In this document: positions 43,431 to 51,816 of the stretch, piece after piece
Layout of the letters: each line of letters opens with the position of its first letter
How positions within the stretch are numbered: the stretch's first letter is position 1
Origin: CBDDLJ01 sp965230635
Lineage (GTDB): Bacteria > Pseudomonadota > Gammaproteobacteria > UBA1113
Assembly: GCA_965230635.1 (NCBI GenBank)
Contig: CBDDLJ010000023.1
Coordinates: 62,001-126,000 of the forward strand
Reading direction: 5' to 3'
DNA length: 64,000 bases
Position numbers and translations under genes: made by a program
The notes under the pieces: model-generated
Told to the model about the DNA's origin: nothing
Databases searched by the model: none
The model's input: the letters and a program-made list of their open reading frames with translations, nothing else

Positions 43431-44039
43431 TTAGTAAGGTAACACAATCACTTGGGTTCCATGCTTGATAAAATTTTTACTCAACCACTTAGCTTGAGTA
43501 GGCTTAACTCGAATACAGCCATGACTTGCATTGTACGCGGGCACATGTGATGAACCATGGATCCCATACCCACCACGAAAAAACATACAGTATGGCATAG
43601 GTGCTCCTCCTGTAGGTATCGGATATTTTGATGATTTACAACTCGCACTGCCTTTTGAATAAACTGAAAAGCGACCAACCGGTGTCTTACAGGCTCTTTT
43701 TACATCTTCACAATAGCTTTTCCCACCAGATGCAACACCTGTTCTGATTAATTTACCATTTGTATTGTAAGCAGCCCAAGCAAATCGCTTAGGATCAAAG
43801 ATAAACGTCCTCTTACCGCCAGTTGACATTGTTGCAGGAAAATTAAGCTTTGGCCGTACTATCGTCTTGTGATAGTATTTTATACTTTTCGATTGATTGG
43901 CTGATGGAGTGTCAGTGCTACAAACACGACCGCCAAATAATCCCATGCGACAATTTTTTTTTGCAGCTGTCGCCACAAGTGGTGCTGACACAAAAGTTAA
44001 TGCCGCAGCTAAGACAAGTCCTGTTGTTAATCCTTTCAT
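43431..44039 (-). CDS. Secreted L,D-transpeptidase (YkuD domain), 202 aa
   Basis: A signal peptide (GLVLAAALTFVSAPLVATA) is followed by a Cys-bearing linker and a YkuD domain with GVASGGKSYCEDVKRACKTP, GRFSVYSKG, the His block GIHGSSHVPAYN and catalytic SHGCIRV. The enzyme forms 3-3 cross-links or attaches proteins to peptidoglycan in the periplasm. The protein is short and single-domain. It lies on the opposite strand inside the dacA-ybeD-lipB row, so it is an insertion relative to the usual order. Confidence 0.88.
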   Translation of the reverse strand: MKGLTTGLVLAAALTFVSAPLVATAAKKNCRMGLFGGRVCSTDTPSANQSKSIKYYHKTIVRPKLNFPATMSTGGKRTFIFDPKRFAWAAYNTNGKLIRTGVASGGKSYCEDVKRACKTPVGRFSVYSKGSASCKSSKYPIPTGGAPMPYCMFFRGGYGIHGSSHVPAYNASHGCIRVKPTQAKWLSKNFIKHGTQVIVLPY

Positions 44040-44167
44040 ATACTATACCTCCATTATTATTTTCATTTTTCAGGGACTGCGCTATGTCAAAATATCTACA
44101 TATTTTGTTAACATATGTACCAGTATGGTCAAAGTTTTACTAATTTGCCAGGAAAAAATTGTATTTT

Positions 44168-44331
44168 TATGGCAGTTCCCTATATTGTTGCTCTATCCTA
44201 AGCGAGTATTGTGTTTGCTTGCGAGGTTTCAAAAGTGACGTTTACTTATTGTAAATAAGGTTTTAAATAACGAAGCAAGCAGGCGCTAGATGAAGCCTTA
44301 GGATAGGGCAACAATATAGGAAACGGCTATA
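44168..44331. mobile_element. MITE-like palindromic element, subfamily I (164 bp)
   Basis: Ends TATGGCAGTTCCCTATATTG and CAATATAGGAAACGGCTATA are imperfect inverted repeats, continuing TTGCTCTATCCTAAG inward. The core has GTGTTTGCTTGCGAGGTTTC as in the other copies. More diverged than the copies at 12,561 and 30,255. It lies between the two minus-strand secreted-protein genes. Confidence 0.8.
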
Positions 44332-44383
44332 ATGCATAAAGAAAAGATGACGCCGTTAGCAAGCGAAAAAAATGAAGGATTTA

Positions 44384-45133
44384 TTATCCAAAGCTTAAGG
44401 TAAAATTAATAGCTGTTAATGAAGAACTCTGCCATTGGTCCTTGCCGTTCACTTGACTATACACAAGATCAATAGCGGCACGATCAGCAAAATTATACCC
44501 TACACCAACGCCATACTTTGCCAAAAGTTTCTGTTCATGTGTGCGCTGTGACTTTAATCGGATATTTAAAGAAGGAGGATTGAAAGTGTCAGTGATGATA
44601 ACATCCACTGTTTTAGGCGTATTGATGTCAACATAGGCGTAGCCATATTCCAGAAAAACATCAAATAAATTCAAAATGGGAATAAAGATTTTTCCCAGTA
44701 GATCGATTGACTGTGTTTCCACGCGAGTGTTTGCTCCCAGCAAGTCAATCGTTAAGTTGTTATCAGTGATTTTCAACATTGAAGAACTATTAATGCCAAA
44801 AATATGAGTAAAAACCACATCAGCATAGCGCGTATAACCCCATTCTAGCGCAAACATTTTCTCAAACTTATAGCCCATATACAAACGAGCGCCAAGATAA
44901 TCTTCATCGGTTTCAACGGGAACTGAACCGGGAAAGTTAGGAATCGTATCTCCTATGGCTATGTCAGTTAAGGATAATTCGGGAATATCAACTGTGACAT
45001 TATTTTTAGAGTAACCACTATTTGAGTAACCTAACTCTAAACCTGAATAAAAACCATCATAAAGCGCGAAAGCCCCTGCTGCCTTGACTAACAAAATACC
45101 GCCCAATAACAGTTTCCCTACTTGCCTGTACAT
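44384..45133 (-). CDS. Outer-membrane beta-barrel protein (OmpA-like/opacity type), 249 aa
   Basis: A signal peptide (LLLGGILLVKAAGAFA) is followed by alternating hydrophobic strands: YSGLELGYSNSGYS, LGARLYMGYKFEKMFALEWG, FDVFLEYGYAYVDIN and KYGVGVGYNFADRAAIDLVY. It ends in a terminal aromatic strand (AINFTLSFG) typical of outer-membrane insertion by BAM. It resembles small eight-stranded barrels. Ligand or partner unknown. It is monocistronic between two MITEs. Confidence 0.8.
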   Translation of the reverse strand: MYRQVGKLLLGGILLVKAAGAFALYDGFYSGLELGYSNSGYSKNNVTVDIPELSLTDIAIGDTIPNFPGSVPVETDEDYLGARLYMGYKFEKMFALEWGYTRYADVVFTHIFGINSSSMLKITDNNLTIDLLGANTRVETQSIDLLGKIFIPILNLFDVFLEYGYAYVDINTPKTVDVIITDTFNPPSLNIRLKSQRTHEQKLLAKYGVGVGYNFADRAAIDLVYSQVNGKDQWQSSSLTAINFTLSFG

Positions 45134-45364
45134 CCTTTAACCTTATATTTTTCAACGACAATTACCATCAATTTTTCATGATAAGTGAAATCTTCTCTAA
45201 AATGCAAGTTATCATACTATCTAATGCCAAAATAGGTAGTTGCCCCACGAATTCTCACACAAACAAGCTTGAATTTGGCTTAATAAAGAACAAACGGGGG
45301 AAAACATCAAAACAAGATAGGGGCATCACTGTGAACGACAAAACACGAGGAGGCAATATAGCGT

Positions 45365-45527
45365 TATAGCAGTTTTCAATATTACTAAGCCATTATAAGC
45401 GAGTATAGCGCGTGCTTGCGCGGTTTCAAAAGTGAAGTTTACTTACTGTAAATAAGCTTTTAAAGAACAAAGCAAGCGCGGGTTAGCGGAAGTTTATAAT
45501 GGCTTAGTAATATTGAAAACTGCTATA
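45365..45527. mobile_element. MITE-like palindromic element, subfamily II (163 bp, different arms)
   Basis: Arms TATAGCAGTTTTCAATATTA and its reverse complement at 45,508-45,527, extending through CTAAGCCATTATAA, are perfectly complementary but unlike subfamily I arms past the first 9 bases. The core (GCGAGTATAGCGCGTGCTTG, CAAAAGTGAAGTTTACTTAC, TAAATAAGC) is clearly homologous to subfamily I. So one core is carried by two arm types. Confidence 0.85.
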
Positions 45528-46188
45528 ACTATCTGTATTCCGGTATTTTCTCGTAGCATCCAGTGAAAATAAACACTAGCCGCTAAATTTTATCCGGGTC
45601 CAGACCTAAATTTATCAAAATTTATAATCTAATAGCCCCTCAAATTGCATCGATGAATGATATGACACCGGGAAGATTATTTTTGCTTAGCAACCGTTAA
45701 TAATTACCTGCATTTGGGCTACGCTATCACCTACTGGCGCACTCACCAGGATGAGCAAATGAATGTTATCTGTTATTGTCAGGGGCCTGTAAGTGTTTAA
45801 CATGAAAAACTTTTTTAGAATCAAACCTAAGGATACTACACAGTTTACAAGCCTTTATAGCGGTTCCCTATCAGCAATGCTATACCACTTATCACAGCGA
45901 TCTCGCATAATACTAAGCTGATACTGCAGCAGTAACGCAAACATAGTACTGGAAAAATGCCTGATGTGCTTGATGATATGATGGTTAAACAAATGGAAAA
46001 AAATATTACTAATCAACATAATAATTTTACTTATCCTAGACCAATATTTTATTGGCTTTTACCTACCGCCTATGATATAATAATTATAAATGGACTTTAG
46101 TAAAAATAATAATGATGGATAGGATAGTCAGTGGTATAGTACCGCTGCCTGTGTTTTACCAAAAAACTATACTGAAGGGGTAACATTA
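45528..46188. other. Long intergenic region with a solo MITE end
   Basis: 661 AT-rich bases upstream of the 212-aa gene. It contains a solo element end at 45,856-45,871. A minus-strand stretch at about 45,872-45,950 reads FALLLQYQLSIMRDRCDKWY and might be a gene relic. No complete gene is supported. Confidence 0.35.
45856..45871. repeat. Solo MITE left end
   Basis: TATAGCGGTTCCCTAT matches the first 16 bases of the subfamily I element. No matching right arm follows. Confidence 0.5.
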
Positions 46189-46827
46189 ATGCCAACAATA
46201 GAAAATACGCAACATAGTCTTATCCAGGGTGTCATATCAACCTCTCAGCAACTAATGAGCGAGCTACCTACCTTTCAGGAATTAATAGAAAATCAAGAAA
46301 ACATTTTAATTGACAATATCACTAATGATGAACCTTTCACTCAATTGCAGTTACTCTATAATGCTGGCCTTCATCTCCCAGGTATTGAATCATTAAGAAA
46401 AGATCTCAACAAGCTTTATAATGATGCAACAGCAGGCATGTGCCTCTTAGATAGATATTTAGGTGAAAGGGCTAGGTACAGTGACTTACGACAGCGCTTA
46501 CAAGAGATAGCCTGTAATGTAGAAGATGCTGACATGATGCTAAGCTCATTAAAAGGTCAAATAACGGAAGGAATGATACATCTAACATTAAGTTTTTATA
46601 ATGAAGAAAACCGTACCTTTCAAATCCCTGACCAAGTCCAAACTCAGCTGAATAATGCACCACGCATTGCTGAATGGTTTTTACCATGGCATAAAAATAA
46701 ACATGTATACCATGAAGATGATCAATTATCTGCAGATGAAGCCATGGAAGCTAGCTTGCGGATAAGTGAACAACACAACACATCAACACTACCCAGTGTT
46801 GTCATCACCACAGCTCCAGCTGCTTAA
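46189..46827 (+). CDS. Hypothetical helical protein, 212 aa
   Basis: An intact frame with no signal peptide or membrane helix, mostly helical (QHSLIQGVISTSQQLMSELP, YLGERARYSDLRQRLQEIAC), ending in a Thr/Ala-rich tail. I do not recognise the family. ATG 46189 follows GAAGGGGTAAC by a few bases, a good ribosome site. It is convergent with a 98-aa hypothetical gene, and both are insertions between ybeD and lipB. It could be a lineage-specific effector or regulator; nothing visible decides this. Confidence 0.6.
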   Translation: MPTIENTQHSLIQGVISTSQQLMSELPTFQELIENQENILIDNITNDEPFTQLQLLYNAGLHLPGIESLRKDLNKLYNDATAGMCLLDRYLGERARYSDLRQRLQEIACNVEDADMMLSSLKGQITEGMIHLTLSFYNEENRTFQIPDQVQTQLNNAPRIAEWFLPWHKNKHVYHEDDQLSADEAMEASLRISEQHNTSTLPSVVITTAPAA

Positions 46828-46844
46828 TTAATGTTAATAATAGC

Positions 46845-47141
46845 TTAACGTGTACTGCTTACGGACAATGATGCAGTAGCAGTAGGCACGTCATCTAATG
46901 CACTATTTACTGGTTGCTGTTCAGCTTCTTTCGCTGCAGCGGCGGCTAATAAGGCTTCCCATTCAGACTGCATACTTCTAAAAACAGCCACATGTTCTCC
47001 TAGCTTCGCATAAAGTTGGGAACAGCCTAAACGTGTTTCACGAAATGCTCGCACCATATTGCCTCTCACTTCATTTACTGTTTCTTGCTGCTGTGGTGTT
47101 AATTGGCGAGACGATAAGCCATTGTCTGATTCCTTCATCAC
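46845..47141 (-). CDS. Hypothetical small helical protein, 98 aa
   Basis: A short frame starting MMKESDNGLSSRQLTPQQQE, then a helix-rich centre (VRAFRETRLGCSQLYAKLGE) and an Ala-rich segment. Upstream of the start, minus strand AAGGAGATAGTG gives a good ribosome site, which supports expression. No family recognised. It ends 17 bases from the convergent 212-aa gene. Confidence 0.55.
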   Translation of the reverse strand: MMKESDNGLSSRQLTPQQQETVNEVRGNMVRAFRETRLGCSQLYAKLGEHVAVFRSMQSEWEALLAAAAAKEAEQQPVNSALDDVPTATASLSVSSTR

Positions 47142-47429
47142 TATCTCCTTGTTTATACTATTTATCTATGCATATATACTAATGAGGCTAACCGGAAAAA
47201 GCAACTTTTTTCTCTTATTTTCAATATGTTATGAAAATATACTGCAGAGGAGAAATGCGTTATTTTTAAATCAATTTTTGCAATGAAATTGTTCAAAAAA
47301 GAACACTATAAGAACGATGCTGAACAAAATAATACCCATATACAGCATTACTGCTATACGCTCCTTGCTAGCAAGCAGATAATATCCTAAGATTGTGCAA
47401 TCATTTTATTAGGATAATTCCACACTATA

Positions 47430-48086
47430 ATGGATCTCGCAACTATTAATTGTAAAAAATTAGGACAAAAAGATTATCAAACCGTCTGGGATGATATGCA
47501 ATTGTTCACAAAAGAACGAACAATCGATACACCCGATGAAATTTGGCTACTTGAGCATCCTCCTGTTTTTACGCAAGGATTAGCAGGCAAAGAAGAGCAC
47601 CTATTATTTCCTGGTGATATTCCCGTGATCCATGTCGATCGAGGTGGTCAAGTGACTTATCACGGTCCAGGCCAATTGATTGCTTATATATTGATTAATA
47701 TTAAAAGACGCCAGATGAATATACGACAATTAGTCTCTGGTATTGAAAATGCCGTCATAGATGTATTACAATGCTACGGCGTACAGGCGAAAACTCGCGC
47801 AGATGCACCTGGTGTCTATGTAAATGGTGCAAAAATTGCCTCGTTGGGATTGCGTATTCGACGTGGCTGCTCCTATCATGGACTAAGTTTTAATATAGCA
47901 ATGGATATCACACCGTTTAAGCGTATCAACCCTTGTGGGATGAAAAATTTGCCAATCGTACAGCTGCAAAATTTTGTGCCAGCTATCTCCATAGGCAAAA
48001 TATTACCGCAGGTTGAACAAGCCTTGCTATCACAGATAAGTCGATTTCCCATAAAACCTATGAAAAAATCAAAACAGACATGTTAA
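47430..48086 (+). CDS. lipB: Octanoyl-ACP:protein N-octanoyltransferase (LipB), 218 aa
   Basis: LipB landmarks: WLLEHPPVFTQGLAGKEEHL, DRGGQVTYHGPGQLIAYILI, ADAPGVYVNGAKIASLGLRI with the catalytic Lys, HGLSFNIAMDI and NPCGMKNLPIVQL with the nucleophilic Cys. It moves octanoate from ACP to lipoyl domains. It is 10 bases upstream of lipA and certainly co-transcribed with it. Confidence 0.95.
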   Translation: MDLATINCKKLGQKDYQTVWDDMQLFTKERTIDTPDEIWLLEHPPVFTQGLAGKEEHLLFPGDIPVIHVDRGGQVTYHGPGQLIAYILINIKRRQMNIRQLVSGIENAVIDVLQCYGVQAKTRADAPGVYVNGAKIASLGLRIRRGCSYHGLSFNIAMDITPFKRINPCGMKNLPIVQLQNFVPAISIGKILPQVEQALLSQISRFPIKPMKKSKQTC

Positions 48087-48096
48087 GGGACCAGTC

Positions 48097-49050
48097 ATGA
48101 CAAAAGCAACATATAATCCCACAGAAAAGCAACTTGGTGCTGCCAAAATGGCTCGTATTCCGATCAAAATTGAAAATACAAAGCCTGCGCTAGCAAAACC
48201 TTCTTGGATACGTGTAAAAATTCCAACAGGCAATAAAATTAATCGTATTAAAAGTATGTTGCGCGACAAGCATCTTTATAGCGTGTGTGAAGAAGCTTCC
48301 TGCCCTAACTTAGCGGAATGCTTTAGCCACGGTACAGCGACCTTCATGATCATGGGTGATAAATGCACTAGGCGCTGTACTTTTTGTGATGTTGGCCACG
48401 GACGTCCTGATCCGCTAGATCCAAACGAACCGTTACATTTAGCCGAAACAATCAAAAAAATGGGCTTGCGTTATGTTGTGATTACATCAGTTGATCGAGA
48501 TGATTTACGCGATGGCGGTGCAAGCCATTTTGCTGCCTGTATTCATCAGGCACGGCTATTAACACCCAATATAAAAATCGAAGTGTTAGTCCCTGATTTT
48601 CGTGGCCGTTTAGAAAAAGCATTAACGCAATTAGCAAAACATTTACCTGACGTCTTCAATCACAATATTGAAACGGCGCCCCGATTATATAAATCCGTAC
48701 GTCCTGGCTCAGACTATGCCTGGTCTTTACGTTTATTGAAAGAATTTAAACAACAACACCCCGACATACCTACAAAATCGGGAATGATGCTAGGTTTAGG
48801 TGAAACTGACGATGAAATTGAGCAAGTACTAAGTGATTTGCGTGCACATGACGTGACTATGTTAACCTTAGGCCAGTACTTACAACCATCACAATATCAC
48901 GCACCGGTGGATCGCTATGTTCATCCAAAACAATTTGATTATTTTGCTGAAATCGCAAAAAAAATGGGCTTTACCAATGTTGCCAGTGGTCCACTGGTGC
49001 GTTCATCGTATCACGCTGACCGGCAAGCTGCTGGGGAAACAATTTCATAG
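48097..49050 (+). CDS. lipA: Lipoyl synthase (LipA), 317 aa
   Basis: A radical SAM enzyme with both cluster motifs: auxiliary CEEASCPNLAECF and radical SAM CTRRCTFCDV. Also GLRYVVITSVDRDDLRDGGA, ETAPRLYKSVRPGSDY, KSGMMLGLGE and the C-terminal RSSYHAD region with the conserved RSSY. It inserts two sulfurs into octanoyl-lipoyl domains. It follows lipB by 10 bases. Confidence 0.96.
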   Translation: MTKATYNPTEKQLGAAKMARIPIKIENTKPALAKPSWIRVKIPTGNKINRIKSMLRDKHLYSVCEEASCPNLAECFSHGTATFMIMGDKCTRRCTFCDVGHGRPDPLDPNEPLHLAETIKKMGLRYVVITSVDRDDLRDGGASHFAACIHQARLLTPNIKIEVLVPDFRGRLEKALTQLAKHLPDVFNHNIETAPRLYKSVRPGSDYAWSLRLLKEFKQQHPDIPTKSGMMLGLGETDDEIEQVLSDLRAHDVTMLTLGQYLQPSQYHAPVDRYVHPKQFDYFAEIAKKMGFTNVASGPLVRSSYHADRQAAGETIS

Positions 49051-49066
49051 GTAAATAGGATTTTAC

Positions 49067-51130
49067 ATGGAATTTTTTGAGCACATCAAGCCCTGGTTAG
49101 AATGGCTACATAATCACCCTCACCTGGCTGGCTTCGCAACCTTCATTATATCACTTGCAGAATCGCTTGCCGTGATTGGGCTAATCATACCTGGCACTGT
49201 CATGATGACAGCTATTGGGATCTTAATTGGTGCTGGCGTTATTGATTTTTGGCAAACTATTATTGCCGCTATTTTAGGCGCCATTGTTGGTGATAGTTTA
49301 AGTTATCGCCTAGGTTATCATTTTAATGATCAACTACGTAACATATGGCCTTTCAAAAAATATCCGGTCTTTATAGAAAAAGGCGAAGCTTTTTTTCGAC
49401 GTCATGGCGGGAAAAGTGTATTTCTTGGACGCTTCGTTGGTCCTGTACGCCCTATTGTACCGGTTATTGCCGGCATGTTATCGTTAGAACGTAGCCGTTT
49501 TTTAATATCTAATATCACCTCTGCATTTTTATGGGCACCTTTTTACATGTTGCCTGGCATGTTAATCGGCTATGCCTCACTTGAATTAGAGCCTGCCATG
49601 GCTACTCGATTTGTATTATTCATCGTCACAATGTTAATTATTATTGGATTAACTGCATGGTTTTTCAAAATTATTATCCTCTCTCTATTGCGTTTCGCTA
49701 ACCACTGGTTAGACAAACTGTGGGCTTTTATGAAAAGTCATCGAGGCACTCGCCCACTTTGCCGTGCTCTGGCAGATCCCTACCATCCTCGCGAGCACGG
49801 ACAATTAACACTGGCCATTTTTTGTTGCTTATGTTTGATCGCTTTTGTTGTCTTCTCAACATTAGAAGTATCAGCAGATTACTTTTTGAATGTAAAACTG
49901 GCAACATACAATTACTTTCAAAGCTTTGGTAATCCCAAAATACTCAAAACCAGTATCCTTATCACTTTTTTAGGTGACAAAATAAATCTTATTCTAGCTG
50001 GTTTAACAACGACTTTATTTTTATTCTGGCAAAAACGCCCTAGGACAGCGTTTCATTTTCTTACCCTAATCATACTGACAGCTGTTTGCATTTGGATATT
50101 GAAAACTGGATTCAATTCCCCGCGCCCTGCAATGCTTGCCTATGAGAAAGACTCTTTTCCTAGTGGACACACCGCATTAAGCATAGCAATTTATGGTTTT
50201 CTTGCTGTATTGCTTTGTCGCAATCTAAATAGCTATTGGCGCATTATTATTTACTCATTAACTGTACTCATTTGCGCTGCAATTATATTCACACGTCTAT
50301 ATTTAGCAGCACATTGGATCACTGATATTATCAGTGGATGCCTACTAGGCTTTACTCTCTTAAGTGCCATCACTATTTCTTATCGGCGATTAAAAATTCG
50401 ACGAATTCCAGAATTTTGGACCTTTTTAGTTTTTATTATTGTATTAATCGCCGGAATAACTTGGCACTACCATCATCAATATGCAACACAGCTCAAAACA
50501 TTCAGCATAGAGATCCCTGAAAAGAGTTTATCTATGCAGCATTGGTGGCAGCCTGCTAACAATGACAGACCACGGTTTCGCACGTCACGAGCAGGCAAGC
50601 CCATTCAGTTATTTAACGTACAATGGGCAGATTACCCTGCTGAAATTATAGTACAATTACAAAAAGACGGTTGGCAAACACTCCCAGCGCTATCCTTAGC
50701 TGTGATGATTAATAATTTAACTACAGATGATAAAGAAGAGTCATTACCTTTTATTCCAAAATACTACAGTGGCAAAAAGCCTCTACTAATTATGTTTAAA
50801 GCTGCTGAAAAAGGCAATGTCTTACTCGTGCTACGTTTGTGGAGTTCAAAAATTAAATTTAAAAACTCTGACTTACCATTACTATTTGGGACAATAACGT
50901 ATGAAATGCCACGCCAACATCAATTCTGGAAGCACAAAGCACACCGTTTACTAAAAGAAACATTTCCTCCTGCAATAAACATGTTAATGCCAGCTCTGTC
51001 TCGCTATAAATGGAAACTGCATGTCTATCCTGATAAGGTAAAACCACAAAAAAATTACTTAAACAATGAGTGGAGTGAAACTTTATATATAAGACCAATA
51101 AATTGGTCCGAGCACACTGTTTCCAGCTGA
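49067..51130 (+). CDS. DedA-PAP2-LssY fusion membrane protein, 687 aa
   Basis: The N-terminal DedA/SNARE-associated domain (about 15-215) has GLIIPGTVMMTAIGILIGAG, GDSLSYRLGYHF and FLGRFVGPVRPIVPVIAGML. A PAP2 phosphatase domain (about 255-445) has KTGFNSPRPA, SFPSGHTALS and RLYLAAHWITDII, the three catalytic blocks. An LssY-type C-terminal domain (about 475-687) has NVQWADYPAEIIVQLQKDGW and LRLWSSKIKF. Such fusions are likely lipid-phosphate phosphatases or lipid flippases in the inner membrane. LssY is known from the Legionella lss locus. It follows lipA by 16 bases and probably shares its transcript. Confidence 0.88.
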   Translation: MEFFEHIKPWLEWLHNHPHLAGFATFIISLAESLAVIGLIIPGTVMMTAIGILIGAGVIDFWQTIIAAILGAIVGDSLSYRLGYHFNDQLRNIWPFKKYPVFIEKGEAFFRRHGGKSVFLGRFVGPVRPIVPVIAGMLSLERSRFLISNITSAFLWAPFYMLPGMLIGYASLELEPAMATRFVLFIVTMLIIIGLTAWFFKIIILSLLRFANHWLDKLWAFMKSHRGTRPLCRALADPYHPREHGQLTLAIFCCLCLIAFVVFSTLEVSADYFLNVKLATYNYFQSFGNPKILKTSILITFLGDKINLILAGLTTTLFLFWQKRPRTAFHFLTLIILTAVCIWILKTGFNSPRPAMLAYEKDSFPSGHTALSIAIYGFLAVLLCRNLNSYWRIIIYSLTVLICAAIIFTRLYLAAHWITDIISGCLLGFTLLSAITISYRRLKIRRIPEFWTFLVFIIVLIAGITWHYHHQYATQLKTFSIEIPEKSLSMQHWWQPANNDRPRFRTSRAGKPIQLFNVQWADYPAEIIVQLQKDGWQTLPALSLAVMINNLTTDDKEESLPFIPKYYSGKKPLLIMFKAAEKGNVLLVLRLWSSKIKFKNSDLPLLFGTITYEMPRQHQFWKHKAHRLLKETFPPAINMLMPALSRYKWKLHVYPDKVKPQKNYLNNEWSETLYIRPINWSEHTVSS

Positions 51131-51204
51131 TTCATACCTTTATTACTGAGTATTTATAATATCGACAGTGCCTGTTGTTAACTGAGCTATCACATCGATT
51201 ATAG

Positions 51205-51816
51205 TCAAGAATCCATCCCCCAAGGTGGCAGTAAATTTTGCGGGATTTTTAATTGATTCAATACGCGAGCAACAATAAAGTCGACTAAACTATTAATATC
51301 TTGTGGTTTATGGTAGAAACCTGGTGAAGCTGGTAACACGGTAACACCAATACGCGCTAATTTTAACAAATTTTCTAAATGGATGACCGACAACGGTGTT
51401 TCTCGATGCACAAGGATCAATTGTCCTTGCTCCTTCATTACCACATCTGCTGCTCGCTCTAACAAATTATCGCTGGTACCATGCGCAATCGCAGAGACAC
51501 AACTGCTACTACAAGGACAAATTACCATTTTGGAAACGTTTGCTGAGCCACTAGCAACGGGAGCAGTCCAGTCTTTTTCATCAAAGACAGTGATTAACTC
51601 CGATGCTACTTGACAATGAGCGGCAAAAAAATCAGTTATTGCACTTGCTTCACTAGGAACAGACAAACCTTCCTCTAAACGAAATACCGTGCGGGCCGCT
51701 TTGCTCATTAATAAATACACTGGATAATTGGCTTGGGTTAGGCACTGGACTAAACGCATGCCATAGCGCGCACCCGATGCACCACTTATTCCAACAATAA
51801 TAGGTTCAATTGACAC
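51205..51816 (-). CDS. ubiX: Flavin prenyltransferase UbiX, 203 aa
   Basis: A flavoprotein fold with VGISGASGARYGMRLV, VASGSANVSKMVICPCSSSC, DNLLERAADVVMKEQGQLIL, VHRETPLSVIHLENLLKLAR and LPASPGFYHKPQ. It makes prenylated FMN, the cofactor of the UbiD decarboxylase in ubiquinone synthesis. It is downstream of mpl and overlaps its end by 11 bases. Full length. Confidence 0.94.
   Translation of the reverse strand: MSIEPIIVGISGASGARYGMRLVQCLTQANYPVYLLMSKAARTVFRLEEGLSVPSEASAITDFFAAHCQVASELITVFDEKDWTAPVASGSANVSKMVICPCSSSCVSAIAHGTSDNLLERAADVVMKEQGQLILVHRETPLSVIHLENLLKLARIGVTVLPASPGFYHKPQDINSLVDFIVARVLNQLKIPQNLLPPWGMDS

Noticed and set aside
45178..45369. Plus-strand 63-aa open frame next to a MITE
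   Set aside because: It ends in the MITE arm and lacks a convincing start.
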